Below, one piece after another: positions 34,697 to 46,070 of a stretch of DNA of 64,000 bases. Source of the stretch: Aegilops tauschii subsp. strangulata (Eukaryota > Streptophyta > Magnoliopsida > Poales > Poaceae); NCBI RefSeq assembly GCF_002575655.3, contig NC_053037.3, forward strand, positions 443,331,793-443,395,792, in the 5' to 3' direction. The position numbers and the translations under genes were made by a program. How positions within the stretch are numbered: the first letter of the stretch is position 1; each line of letters starts with the position of its first letter. Below the pieces are notes generated by a model. It was not told where the DNA came from. It worked only from the letters and a program-made list of their open reading frames with translations, and made no database searches.

Positions 34697-36395
34697 TGAT
34701 GTCTACTACGCAACCTTCTTCTTGTAGACGTTGTTGGGCCTCCAAGTGCAGCGGTTTGTAGGACAGTAGCAAATTTCCCTCAAGTGGATGACCTAAGGTT
34801 TATCAATCCGTGGGAGGTGTAGGATGAAGATGGCCTCTCTCAAACAACCCTGCAACCAAATAACAAAGAGTCTCTTATGTCCCCAACACACCCAATACAA
34901 TGGTAAATTGTATAGGTGCACTAGTTCGGCGAAGAGATGGTGATACAAGTGCAATATGGATGGTAGATATAGGTTTTTGTAATCTGAAAATATAAAAACA
35001 GCAAGGTAGCAAGTGATAAAAGTGAGCGTAAACGGTATTGCAATGCTAGGAAACAAGGCCTAGGGTTCATACTTTCACTAGTGCAAGTTCTCTCAACAAT
35101 AATAACATAATTGGATCATATAACTATCCCTCAACATGCAACAAAGAGTCACTCCAAAGTCACTAATAGCGGAGAACAAACGAAGAGATTATTGTAGGGT
35201 ACGAAACCACCTCAAAGTTATTCTTTCGGATCGATCTATTCAAGAGTCCGTAGTAAAATAACACGAAGCTATTCTTTCCGTTCGATCTATCATAGAGTTC
35301 GTACTAGAATAACACCTTAAGACACAAATCAACCAAAACCCTAATGTCACCTAGATATTCCAATGTCACCTCAAGTATCCGTGGGTATGATTATACGATA
35401 TGCATCACACAATCTCAGATTCATCTATTCAACCAACACAAAGAACTTCAAAGAGTGCCCCAAAGTTTCTACCGAATAGTCAAGACGAAAACGTGTGCCA
35501 ACCCCTATGCATAGATTCCCAAGGTCACGGAACCCGCAAGTTGATCACCAAAACATACATCAAGTGAATCAATAGAATACCCCATTGTCACCACGGGTAT
35601 CCCACGCAAGACATACATCAAGTGTTCTCAAATCCTTAAAGACTCAATCCGATAAGGTAACTTCAAAGGGAAAACTCAATCCATTACAAGAGAGTAGAGG
35701 GGGAGAAACATCATAAGATCCAACTATAATAGCAAAGCTCACGATACATCAAGATCGTACCACCTCAAGAACACGAGAGAGAGAGAGAGAGAGAGAGAGA
35801 TCAAACACATAGCTACTGGTACATACCCTTAGCCCCGAGGGTGAACTACTCCCTCCTCGTCATGGAGAGCACCGGGATGATGAAGATGGCCACCGGTGAG
35901 GGATCCCCCCTCCGGCAGGGTGCCGGAACAGGGTCCCGATTGGTTTTTGGTGGCTACAGAGGCTTGCGGCGGCGGAACTCCCGGTCTATTCTGTTTCCTG
36001 ATGTTTTTAGGGTATATGGATATATATAGGCGAAAGAAGTCGGTAAGGGGAGCCACGAGGGGCCCACGAGGGTGGGGGCGCACCCAGGGGGCAGGCGCGC
36101 CTCCCTGCCTCGTGGCCACCTCGAAGCTTCCCTGACTTCAACTCCAAGTCTCCTGGATCACGTTCGTTCCAAAAATCACGCTCCCGAAGGTTTCATTCCG
36201 TTTAGACTCCGATTGATATTCCTTTTCTGCGAAACACTGAAACAAGGGAAAAACAGAAACTGGCACTGGGCTCTGGGTTAATAGGTTAGTCCCAAAATAA
36301 TATAAAAGTGCATAGTAAAGCCCATTAAACATCCAAGATGGATAATATAATAGCATGAATACTTCATAAATTATAGATACGTTGGAGATGTATCA
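34697..36395 (-). repeat. 5' LTR of the Athila-type element
   Basis: 1,699 bp with TGATGTCTACTACGCAACC at the left and GAGATGTATCA at the right (minus start TGATACATCTCC). A GA microsatellite lies at 35,775-35,800, and a TATATATAGG stretch near 36,022 is a candidate core promoter read on the minus strand. The right flank is TCCGT. Confidence 0.88.
35775..35800. repeat. (GA)13 microsatellite
   Basis: An uninterrupted 26-bp GA repeat inside the LTR. It is likely to vary in length between copies. Confidence 0.95.
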
Positions 36396-37517
36396 TCCGT
36401 GTAGTTGCTACCACCATCTTTCAACTTAGATTTCTCTAGGAACGCATTAAAATTCAAAGGAACAGTATCACGGGCCATTGATCTACAACAACATAGACAT
36501 GCAAAATACTATCAGGTACTAAGTTCATGATAAATTAAAGTTCAATTAATCATATTACTTAAGAACTCCCACTTAGATAGACATCCCTCTAGTCATCTAA
36601 ATGATCACGTGATCCAAATCAACTAAACCATGTTCGAGCATCACGTGAGATGGAGTAGTTTTCAATGGTGAACATCACTATGTTGATCATATCTACTATA
36701 TGATTCACGTTCGACCTTTCGGTCTGAGTGTTCCGAGGCCATATCTGCATACGCTAGGCTCGTCAAGTTTAACCCGAGTATTCTGCATGTGCAAAACTGT
36801 CTTGCACTCGTTGTATGTGAACGTAGAGCTTATCACACCCGATCATCACGTGGTGTCTCGGCACGACGAACTGTAGCAACGATGCATACTCAGGGAGAAC
36901 ACTTATACCTTGAAATTTAGTGAGAGATCATCTTATAATGCTACCGCCGCACTAAGCAAGATAAGATGCATAAAGGATAAACATCACATGCAATCAAAAT
37001 AAGTGATATGATAGGGCCATCATCATCTTGTGCCTTTGATCTCCATCTCCAAAGCACCGTTACGATCACCATCGTCACCGGCTTGACACCTTGATCTCCA
37101 TCGAAGAATCGTTGTCATCTCGCCAACTATTGCTTCTACGACTATCGCTACCGCTTAGTGATAAAGTAAAGCAATTACATAGCAATTGCATTTCATATAA
37201 TAAAGCGACAACAATATGGCTCCTGCCAGTTGTCGATAACTGTTACAAAACATGATCATCTCATACAACAATTTATATCTCATCACGTCTTGACCATATC
37301 ACATCACAACAAGCCCTGCAAAAACAAGTCAGACGTCCTCTACTTTGTTGTTGCAAGTTTTACGTGGCTGCTACGGGCTTCTACCAAGAACCGTCCTTAC
37401 CTACGCATCAAAACCACAAAGTTTTTTCATCAAGTGTGATGTTTTAACCTTTAACAAGGACCGGGCGTAGTCAAACTCGATTCAACTAAAGTTGGAGAAA
37501 CAGACACCCGCTAGCCA
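36396..37517 (-). mobile_element. Copia element 5' internal region with gag start, truncated
   Basis: Read on the minus strand, this matches the leader and gag start of the Angela-type element at 19,990-21,200. The ATG is at 36,478-36,476 (MARDTVPLNFNAFLEKSKLK), followed after 27 codons by the Athila-type LTR. The leader continues rightward to 37,517 and then breaks into an inverted segment. Confidence 0.85.
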
Positions 37518-38104
37518 AGGGGAGGACCCCAAGTGGCATTCAGCCTACTAGGGGCGCCTCCTGGCTGCCTTCCCTCTCCCTCCCACCTATATATATATGT
37601 GGGGACGCCCTAGCACACACCAGACAATTGCCTACTGTGTGTGTCGCCCCCTCCACCGTTTACACCCCCGGTCATATTTTCGTAGTACTTAGGCGAAGCC
37701 CTGCGGAGATCACTTCACCATCACCGTCACCATACCGTCGTGCTGACGGAACTCATCTACTACCTCGACGTCTTGCTGGATCAAGAAGGCGAGGGACGTC
37801 ACCGAGCTAAACATGTGCAGAACGCAGAGGTGTCGTGCGTTCGATACTTGATCGGTTGAAGCGCGAAGAAGTTCGACTACATCAACCACGTTGTGAAACG
37901 CTTCCGCTTACGGTCTACGAGGGTACGTAGACACACTCCCCCCCTCGTTGCTATGAATCTCCATGGATAGATCATTGCGTGTGCGTAGATTTTTTTTCGT
38001 TTTTCCATGCAACGATTCCCAACAGTGGCATCCGAGCCAGGTCTATGCGTAGATAATATGCACGAGTAGGACACAAAGCGTTGTGGGCGGTGATAGTCAT
38101 ACTG
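37518..38104 (+). mobile_element. Inverted Copia segment: LTR 3' part, primer site, leader start
   Basis: This is plus-oriented, opposite to both neighbours: the LTR 3' part (to CCCAACA at 38,024), a diverged primer site TGGCATCCGAGCC, then 67 bp of leader ending GTCATACTG at 38,104. The neighbours are a minus-oriented leader on the left and a minus-oriented LTR 5' part on the right. Flipping the segment restores the order leader, primer site, LTR of one minus-oriented Copia, with losses at both breakpoints. Confidence 0.7.
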
Positions 38105-38750
38105 TTTATCGTCGGTATCTTCATACCTAGGTCAATCTCGTTACCCGCAAGTATCTTTACTCGTTCCGTAATACATCACCTCGTAACTAACTCCTTAGTC
38201 ATTTGCTTGCAAGCTTATGATATGTATTACCGAGAGGGCCCATAGATACCTCTCCGATACTCGGAGTGACAAATCCTAATCTCGATATATTCCAACTCAA
38301 CAAACATCTTCGGAGATACTTGTGGAGCATCTTTATGATCACCCAGTTATGTTGTGACGTTTGATAGCACACAAGGTATTCCTATCCGGGAGTTGCATAA
38401 TCTCATAGTCGAAGAAATATGTATTTGACATGAAGAAAGCAATAGCAATAAAACTGAACGATCAATATGCTAAACTAACGGGTGAGTCTTGTCCATCACA
38501 TCATTCTCCTAATGATGTGATCCCGTTATCAAATGACAACTCATGTCTATGATTAGGAAACCTTAACCATCTTTGATCAACGAGCTATCTAGTAGAGGCT
38601 CACTAGGGACATGGTATTTTGTTTATGTATCCACACATGTATTTAAGTTTCCGGTCAATACAATCCTAGCATGAATATTAAACCTTTATCATGATTTAGG
38701 AAATATAATAATAACCATTTTATTATTGCCTTTAGGGCATATTTCCATCA
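38105..38750 (-). repeat. Copia LTR 5' part (minus), end of the rearranged element
   Basis: It matches the first 650 bp or so of the Angela-type LTR in reverse and ends GGGCATATTTCCATCA, the LTR start. LINE-like sequence follows directly at 38,751. Confidence 0.85.
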
Positions 38751-39590
38751 AGTGCTCCTCATACCAGCATCTTCCTCAATACCTTGGGCTTGACTCTCAT
38801 TCTCTCCACCAATCTGCATCTGAATAACTTTGCCACCGATGACAAGTGCATCCACCCGCGTCCCATCATCCCCAGCCGCAGCAAGAGAAGTGTCCAGGGT
38901 AGAGCGGTTTTGGAGGGCCGATAGAGCTGTGGTTGGTGCAGAGGTGAGCGCCTGAGCCGTACGAAAGCGCGGGATGGGCCCAAAGCCTGGGGGACTCGAG
39001 TCCGTCGCTTGTAGCAGGAGTTGCAGACGGCGATTGTGGAGGGGTATTGTTGGTGTTGGCCCCCTCCCCGATCACAACCATGTTCTGATCCAAAGGCGGA
39101 AGGGTTTTGTTGGTGTCGGACCCCTCCTCCTTCGGGCCAAGATTTGGTGGTGGAGGACTCTGTGTCTTGCTCTTTCCTGGCCCAAGCTTGATGGCGCTGA
39201 CCGCAGCGATCGTAGCTACACAGTTGGGTCCGCCAACGCTTCCTCAGAGATATCTCCATACCTCTCGGCTGCAAGCCTTGGCGGTGCTGTCCTTACCCCA
39301 CAACCGACCTCTGAATCAAAGTGCAGGAACCGACGTGCGCTACCAGTTCCAGGGGCCACATAGCTATTTCTACCGTTGTTGTACTTAAAAGGGGATGCAC
39401 GCAATGATGCCAAGAACCTCATCTTTTGGAGGTCTACGGCAACTTACAGTCGCGCTGACCATGACCAAGGAAACCACAGTAACTACAAAAGCGAGGCACC
39501 CACCCTCTCATATTTGACATATAAGAAGAACACTTCATTTTCAGCAAAGTCATGGGACAATTGTTTTATACAACATGATGTTTTTTCTTG
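38751..39590 (-). pseudogene. LINE ORF1 fragment with zinc knuckle
   Basis: On the minus strand a CCHC knuckle, CSYCGFLGHGQRDC (39,487-39,446), is followed by a stop and a mixed-frame remainder typical of decayed plant LINE ORF1. Downstream frames include ENESQAQGIEEDAG near 38,780. The protein would be the RNA-binding partner of a LINE reverse transcriptase. No ORF2 is present. The Copia LTR start adjoins it at 38,750, so the LTR probably inserted into it. Confidence 0.55.
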
Positions 39591-41435
39591 AAAATACGAA
39601 AAATCCTTATACAACAGAATGACAAGTTATTGGTTTTCGCCTGACAATTCTCTACTGTCTGCTGAAAGTTTTTTTTTGAGCGAACGACTTCGTTCATTTC
39701 TACATGAATGAGGGAAGCGATAGTTCGCTCACAAGAATGAATGCCAACGCATTTTTTGGGGTCTACTAGTACTCCTAAAACCACGACGAGTAAATCAGAA
39801 CGGAGGAAGTATATACAACACGTCCAACACGCGGCAGCACTGAACCAGAGTGGCCTCGTTGGTAGCAGTGGGATCTCCGCGTCGGCAAGGAGCCGCCAAC
39901 GGCCCGCGGTCCTATCCAAGCCATAAATTGGACGGTAGCGGCGGTGCCTGCTACATGCTCCGCGGGGTGCGCCCAGCAATTCGCCCGTCCGCCCGCCCGC
40001 CAGAAAGTGGCAGTGCGGCTGCCGCAAGCGTGTGATGGAAGCGGCGCGGCGGCATCACGCAATCCGCGGGCACCCGGCGCGTGCGCGCCTGTGGCTCTGG
40101 GCGGGCGTGGGTGGTGGTGGGGGCGGCTGTACCGACTGTCGGTCTAGGAGAGCGGCCGCCCGCGCCTCGAAACAGGAGAGAGGGAGAGAGAAACCAGCGG
40201 TGCGGTGCGGTGCGGGCGGCATGGTGTGGTGGGTGCCTACCCACGGCACCGCGATCCGAGCGGCACGCCCGCGCAGCCGGCTGATGCCGACATGTGGGCT
40301 GGTCGACCGCGCCCGTCGCTCCGTTAACGCCGCCGTCCGCGTCCCGCCAGGACAAATTCAGTGCGCCCGGTTGTTTTCGTCGTGCGTGTGACGCCCGCCA
40401 TGCAGCGCAAAAGTAGCTCGTCCGTCGTGCTCACCGGGGATCGCCGGATCGGGATACCGCTTTTGCGCCCGTCGTGGATATTCAACGTGTTGAGATCGAC
40501 CTGATAAGAATGCTGTCGCAGGGTGCGCGCGTAGGATTTGGATAGGAATAAAATACTCCTACTACACTAGTGAACGATATCCCCACAAATACCATCGTTT
40601 GCTCCACTTTTTGAAGTCTTCTTGCCAGGTCCAAGCAGTACAGTAGTAGTATGTATGTTCCTTCATCAGGTTAAAAAAGAGAACTCAAGAACTGTAGCCG
40701 GCGGGGCCGGAAATCTGGACGAAATAATACCACGAAGCGTCGAGAAAAGTTCGTTCGTCCATGGCAGGATTGGAGGCGACTACTCAAGCAGCGGAGCCTG
40801 CGTCCATCTCGCCGAAAGGAGCTCCACAAAATTCGGTCCACTTTTCGCAACAGCAACTCGCGCTTTTGCCCGCACGAAGACCGATCAAAAGGCGAGCGAT
40901 CGGCGCGGCGAGGGAGAGGGGCGCCTGCCTGTCCACCAGCAGCGTATCTTGCGGCACCCAGCTTCCCCCCACGACACGGTTCCTCCCCCCGCGCGGCGCG
41001 GTGAGCCAGAGTTGACGATCGGTTGCCGCAGGCAGGCGTGCGTTGGATAGGGCGACAGCGCGGGGGAGGTGGAGGTGGTGGCCGCCGCGGCCCACGTGTC
41101 TTTCTTTACGCGCCTGCTCCCGTGCGCTGCTGATGCCGATGCTGCGCCCCCCGCGCCTGACCCCAGCTCGGGACGCACGGATCGCGATGCGTCGTCTTCC
41201 TCGCCGCGGGGCCCGCGCCGTGGCCGTGGCTCTCGCGCTACGTGCCGCTCCACGCTCCGGGTGGGGCCCAGACGAGCGGCGGCTTTGCTTCCTTCGTCCT
41301 CCCCCTCCCGCACTCGCTTTTTGGCTCCGATATCTGGGGGCTTTTGCACTCCGGCGCTCGGGTTTGATGGCTTTTACCTCGCACGCACTTCAGAAGGGCT
41401 GGTTTGGTTGGCCAAGCGTTTCAGCTCCCTACTAT
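39591..41435. other. GC-rich block upstream of the ERF region; no confident gene
   Basis: From about 39,840 to 41,350 GC-rich DNA is open on both strands in several frames (up to 157 codons). None shows a domain or stands out from the others. At 39,765-39,811 a decayed Stowaway-like inverted repeat (TACTCCTAAAACC...CGGAGGAAGTA) is visible. The block may be promoter-distal DNA or remnants of a gene. Confidence 0.45.
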
Positions 41436-41983
41436 GGCAAAAGACAAAAATTTGACCTCGAGGCGAAACTATTTCACAAAGTGAATTTAAAAGTATTTCA
41501 CCAATATGACCTCTAATGTGTAGCGCCTGACAGCAAGGCGCTACACTCTACTGCCCGACAGCTAGGCGCTGCACTACGGGAGGATATCTGGTGCTACGGG
41601 AGCACCTAGGATTAGATGCTCCAGGAGCTTTTCAACCGTTAGATCTGAGATCCGAAGGCCGAGGAGAGAGCTCATGCTTTTATTCAAAGAACACCCCCAG
41701 AAATTTGGTATTGCAAATCGGGTCCAGCGCATCTGTAGATGACCGTTGGATTTCAGATCCAATGGCCGAGAAGCTCTTGGAGCACCTAAACTTAGGTGCT
41801 CCCATAGCACCTGATATTTTCCCGCTGCACTACACTTTGCAGCGCCTAGCTGTAAGCTGCACAGTAGAGTGCAGCGCCTAGCTGTCAGGCTCTGCACAAA
41901 AGGGTCAGCGGTGTGAAATATTTTCAGAAACGGTTTAGTTTATGAAATACTTTTGCTTTGAGGTTAAATTTGTCAATTTTGCC
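41436..41983. mobile_element. Mutator-type MITE with long inverted ends
   Basis: The left end GGCAAAAGACAAAAATTTGA and the right end TTAAATTTGTCAATTTTGCC are inverted relatives, and similarity extends inward (CTATTTCACAAAGTGAA against its counterpart near 41,930). It is flanked by a near-matching 9-bp duplication, CCCTACTAT / CCTTACCAT. The subterminal parts repeat GCGCCTAGCTGTCAGG-like words in both orientations. Confidence 0.75.
41578..41823. mobile_element. Second MITE nested in the Mutator MITE
   Basis: Inverted ends start GGGAGGATATCTGGTGCTAC and, in reverse from the right, GGGAAAATATCAGGTGCTAT. It is flanked by a perfect 10-bp direct repeat GCTGCACTAC (41,568-41,577 and 41,824-41,833), a size that suits a Mutator-like element. 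Confidence 0.8.
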
Positions 41984-43815
41984 CCTTACCATACAGACCT
42001 TTCTGTCCTATAAACACACTGCACACCTCGGAGTATCAGAGTTTGTAATTACTATTGTTCTTTTTATATATACATATAGTTTTCTTTTTGCGGGAGATCT
42101 AATACTATACAGTTAAGAAAGTCTTAGTGAACATTAACATATGTCATTCTAACTCTTTTTTATAGAACCATACATACAACTATGCAATGATAGTGGTACA
42201 CTCCTCAACCATGCATACCTTTTTTGGCGAGGACTCAACAATGCATACAACTACGCAATGGCAGTGGTACACTCGATCATTTGATGTCTCACAATGGTAC
42301 TCAAAACATTCTCACAATTTGAGTAGGTTTTAACAATTCAAGGTGGCCGCTCGGAGGATGGGAAAAAGCACTGTCAGGCATGGTGTCGTGGCGCTAGCAC
42401 GGAGCAGCTAGCAGGCGGACATAGACTAGGGGAGAGTGGCCGGCAGTGACGGTCTGCAGCAGACCACACTCGTTGATTCATTGCACGGGAGCATTAGAGA
42501 TGGAGAGAGGTGTCGTGCAGGTGCATAGGCGGGGGACTGGGAGGGTCATAACCCTAGGGCTCATGCTGTAGCTGGCGGCGCGGAGACGGTTTATATATGT
42601 ATTTTTCTTCAACCCCTCTCCCCGTCCTCAAATTCGAGGGCCTTGTGCGGTCGACCACTTTGACCTCCTCATTGCCGGGCATGTTTGTTTGTTAAATGCT
42701 TATTCTAATGAACCCCAGTACACAATGTCCCGATGAATGGAAAGAGCACTAGTTACATACTGTTGCAAGCTCATTTTTTTGTGAAATTAAATCTATTATT
42801 TGAAACAGAAGTACTATATGCTACTCATAGACAATCAATATTATCAGATGCTATGACGATAAAACACATATCAACTTTGGATTTGATGACCTTAAGCGAC
42901 AACTGCGCAACAATAAATATACAATGTACCCCAAATTAGAAACTACCTTATCCCTAACAACAAAACATATCATACAATTAACGATTAACATTAAAGCAAC
43001 TATTTACAAATTTAATTATATCCATGTTGGATTTGATGACGTTAACGGACAACCTCGAGTTGTATACAATGTACTCCAAAGTCCTATTGTGGTCATTCTA
43101 AAACAGTCGCAAAAAAAAAAGCTTCATACTTATGTTATCAAGAGATTTGACGATACACATATGTAATCGTAATACAACGATGCAAGCAAAAGTGCTTCCT
43201 AAACATTCGTCAATACAACATTACAGGTGAAAGGTAACAACATTGGCTCAGTTTGTCAACTATGTGAAAAACCAAAGCCCGTCAAGGACACATAGGGTAA
43301 TTACGCATCTTGTATTTCTAGAAGTTACCCCCTCGTCCCATAATATAAGAGCGTTTTTTGGAATAGAGGGTGTATATTTTAGCAATTTCAATTTTCAGAA
43401 GAAAAAAATCTTTAAAAAATTCATTTTTAAACGTGAATCATCACATTAGTTGACAAGACATGATAGTAAATTATATGGAAGGAAAGGAAAAAACATCCAG
43501 AGACTCATCATTCATGCCGTAATGTAGAGCTCGATCAAGAACAATTGAGCATAATTAAATTGAACTGTTGATTCGCAAAGAAAAACACTTAATTGAAATA
43601 TTATGTAAACAAATAATGGGGAGTATTTTTGCAAGAAAAATGACTTGTTGAGGCTAGAATGGAAATGACCGACAAACTAGGGGTACGGCAACGCAAAGTG
43701 CAAACGTTCCCTGGCATTCGATCCGGCATACATTATGCAAATTTAAACTCTGGCGGTGGGCTAAACAGAAAAGGCGCCGCTCGCCTAATTTAGTGCCGCC
43801 ACGCCAAAGACGAGT
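41984..43815. other. AT-rich intergenic DNA upstream of the ERF gene
   Basis: No convincing gene. Visible structure: a loose direct repeat about 150 bp apart (TTGGATTTGATGAC at 42,877 and 43,027), a repeated CAACTAYGCAATGRYAGTGG (42,178 and 42,250), and a half MITE (CGTCCCATAATATAAGAGCG, about 43,335). The part nearest the gene (43,740-43,815) should hold its distal promoter. Confidence 0.5.
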
Positions 43816-43838
43816 GGGGGGGGGGGGGGGGGGGGGGG
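43816..43838. repeat. G23 homopolymer in the ERF promoter
   Basis: Twenty-three G in a row, 133 bp upstream of the TATA box. Its length may be imprecise in assemblies. It could form a G-quadruplex. Confidence 0.9.
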
Positions 43839-43970
43839 CGGCGGCGAGGCGACGCGAGGACAGTCAAACCGCTCGCTGACTGCGCCGCGTTTTATTCCCT
43901 CTCGCCGCTCCCTCCACCGCTCGCTCCCCTTTTCCCCTACTCACTTCCCTTTTTTAACCCCGCGCCCATC

Positions 43971-43977
43971 TATAAAT
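43971..43977 (+). promoter_or_regulatory. TATA box of the ERF gene
   Basis: TATAAAT in CCCATCTATAAATGCCCG lies 131 bp upstream of the ATG at 44,102. This spacing leaves a leader of roughly 100 nt. Confidence 0.75.
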
Positions 43978-44101
43978 GCCCGCCCCCCTCCTCGCCTTAT
44001 CCTGGGCGCTACACACCCACCCCACCCCCCAACCCCGCATCACCAAAACGCCCGCATAACCAAAAAGATACGCGCACGCCACTTATACACCTGCTGCACC
44101 C

Positions 44102-44842
44102 ATGGCGCCTAGAGCGGCGGAGAAGGCGCCTGTCTCCCCGCCCACCGGGCTCGGCCTCGGCGTCGGCGGCGGGGTCGGGATCGTCGCCGGGGGCGCGCAC
44201 TACAGGGGCGTCCGCAAGCGCCCGTGGGGACGTTACGCCGCGGAGATCCGTGACCCGGCCAAGAAGAGCAGGGTGTGGCTCGGCACGTACGACACGGCGG
44301 AGGAGGCCGCGCGCGCCTACGACACCGCCGCGCGTGAGTTCCGCGGCGCCAAGGCGAAAACCAACTTCCCGTTCCCTTCGTCGTCGTCGTCGTCCCCTGT
44401 CGCCGGCGGCGGCGGCGGCGGCAGCCCGAGCAGCGACAGCACCTTGGACTCGAGCGGCGGAGGGAGCGGCGGCTGCGCCCAGGCGCCCATGCAGGCCATC
44501 CCGCTGCCGCCCGCCCTCGACCTGGACCTCTTCCACCGCGCGGCGGCCGTCACGGCGGTCGCCGGCGGCGGCATGCGCTTCCCATTCAACGGTTACCCGG
44601 TGGCGCCGCGCCAGCCCATGCACCCGTACTTCTTCTACGAACAGGCCGCAGCGGCGGCGGCGGCGGCGTCGGGGTACCGCGCGCTGAAGGTGGCGCAGCC
44701 GGTCACCGTGGCGGCCGTTGCTCGGAGCGACTCCGACTCCTCGTCGGTCGTTGATCTGTCCCCGTCGCCCCCCGCGGTGACAGCGCATAAGGCGGTCGCG
44801 TTTGATCTGGATCTGAACCGGCCGCCGCCTTCCGAGGACTAG
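44102..44842 (+). CDS. ERF3: ERF3-like AP2/ERF transcriptional repressor (group VIII, EAR motif)
   Basis: An intact, intronless 246-residue protein. One AP2 domain (about residues 33-90) has [35 protein letters not shown] and the Ala/Asp pair in AAEIRD that marks ERF rather than DREB proteins. It should bind GCC-box promoters in the nucleus. The C-terminal [10 protein letters not shown] (234-243) is an EAR repression motif, and a second LDLDLF lies at 139-144. [15 protein letters not shown] (210-224) is typical of group VIII. Gly, Ser and Ala runs come from GC-rich triplets. The sequence is close to rice OsERF3/AP37 as I remember it, a stress- and ethylene-related regulator; one-to-one orthology is not tested. 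The start is supported by the TATA box, the CCCATGG context and conservation of MAPRAA. Confidence 0.96.
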   Translation: MAPRAAEKAPVSPPTGLGLGVGGGVGIVAGGAHYRGVRKRPWGRYAAEIRDPAKKSRVWLGTYDTAEEAARAYDTAAREFRGAKAKTNFPFPSSSSSSPVAGGGGGGSPSSDSTLDSSGGGSGGCAQAPMQAIPLPPALDLDLFHRAAAVTAVAGGGMRFPFNGYPVAPRQPMHPYFFYEQAAAAAAAASGYRALKVAQPVTVAAVARSDSDSSSVVDLSPSPPAVTAHKAVAFDLDLNRPPPSED

Positions 44843-45350
44843 ACAAAGGACAAATTTTAGATGATGACTGTAGTTTCTCATTTTTCCTGCAGGGAACGTT
44901 TTTTCTTTTTTCCTTCTTCTGTTCTGGTCCTCTTGTATTTTTGTTTAGTTGTCCGAGACAGACCGAGGAGCCTTGTAAATAGTGTTTCCGCCGAGAACAG
45001 AGCAGAACCGATCTGAGATCTGTTGGTCTAAACGGATCAAACCGGCGTTGAGGTGAACCGAGACTTGAGTATATGTGTAAGATGAGTGTAGCATGATGAA
45101 TTTTTCAGAACAGAAGTCTCCATCTATTCCATCTTTTGCGTTCAGAAAGGCAAGATTTATGGTTGGGAAACATTTATTCGCTAATCGGCGCCGCTCCGTC
45201 TCCAGTCATCAGTTTTGCTGCCATCTCTGCGACACGACAGTTAATGGTTTGGTGAATTGAACGTCTCACTCTGCATGGACACTTCTGGACTCGACTGACC
45301 TGATGCTGATCAGGAGTAATTGAGCTGGAAGTAACGTAAATTTGCATGTA
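44843..45350 (+). other. 3' untranslated region and downstream flank of the ERF gene
   Basis: T-rich 3' sequence follows the stop at 44,842, with CTTGTAAATAGTG near 44,973 as a possible weak polyadenylation context. I see no canonical AATAAA. No other gene is visible up to 45,350. Confidence 0.5.
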
Positions 45351-46070
45351 ATTATTGCTCGCTCAGCTGTCAAATTTGCGGCTTTCAAACCCTTCACACG
45401 CTGACAGCTCGGGAGAAAAGGAAAGATGGGTTAGATCTACGGGGACGGAAAGGGCCAAGCTGCAGTGGGCACGAGAGACAAGCGTGGACGAGAGAGGGAT
45501 GGCGTGGGAGCGGTGCGGTGGACGGACCGACGATCCGTAGGCGCGATGGAACCGCGACTGCGTTGTTCTACTCGTGACCTTGAGAATAACGTGTGCGTGT
45601 GGGCGACGTCTGTACGACGCGTGGTGCGCGGCCGCCGGTCCCCGCTGCCGGCCCGGCCCGGGGATCCTCTCTGCCCGATCCATGCTGCACCGGATGCGTG
45701 CGTGGGGTTGGACTTTTGGTGTGGGGCGCGCGCCGCAGGTAATGGTTGGAGCGGAGCCGCGTGTTCGGGTGGGCGCTTGGGTATTTGCGCGAGGACCGGG
45801 CGTTGTCTCGGCCGACATGCGTGGGCCAGACAAGCGGAACGGCGGGCATCAGGACGCAGTGATTCGCGGGGCGGCTGCTTCACCTCGCCGTGGGGCCTGC
45901 CGCGTGCCCCGCGCCTTCCGAAGGTTGCAGCTTTTCTCGTTTCACTGCTCGTATATTTTAGACGTGAAAAACATCGTACGTACTCATATTTTGGTGTGGT
46001 GGCTACGATATGTATACACCGGTTCGCTCTCATGCGCGCTGCTTGCGGTGGCCATGCGTGTTTCTTGAAG
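45351..46070. other. GC-rich block downstream of the ERF gene; no confident gene
   Basis: The block is open on both strands (216 codons on minus, 213 on plus), but neither translation has a domain or biased amino-acid use beyond GC content. The two long ORFs overlap completely, so at most one could be real. I favour neither. Confidence 0.4.

Larger units (their letters stand above)
29652..36395 (-). mobile_element. Athila-type Gypsy element (Sabrina/WHAM/Derami group), 3' LTR truncated
   Basis: In minus orientation: 5' LTR 36,395-34,697 starting TGATACATCTCCAACGTATC, tRNA-Asp primer site, gag-like ORF (34,572-32,757), a long non-coding internal part, purine tract AAGCTTGGGGATGC, and only 58 bp of the 3' LTR (29,709-29,652). 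No pol motif is visible, so this copy is non-autonomous, as several members of the group are. The right end falls in the gag start of a reversed Copia element. The left end was lost in the deletion marked by the filler DNA. Confidence 0.85.

Noticed and set aside
35829..36135. ORFs near the end of the Athila-type LTR
   Set aside because: They are within LTR promoter DNA, have low-complexity translations and no supporting motif.
27754..38750. One Copia element with its 3' LTR at 27,754 and its 5' LTR at 38,750
   Set aside because: The flanks (AGAAG on the left, AGTGC on the right) do not match and the DNA beyond differs (Copia ORF against LINE), so they are more likely separate insertions.
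12814..38750. A single element bounded by the TGATGGAAATATG ends
   Set aside because: The two LTR ends face each other in inverted orientation and lack a common target duplication.
40032..41516. ORFs of 119-157 codons in the GC-rich block
   Set aside because: Several frames on both strands are equally open and none has a recognisable motif.
44009..44881. 290-codon ORF antisense to the ERF gene
   Set aside because: It is the mirror of a GC-rich coding region whose sense product has a complete AP2 domain.
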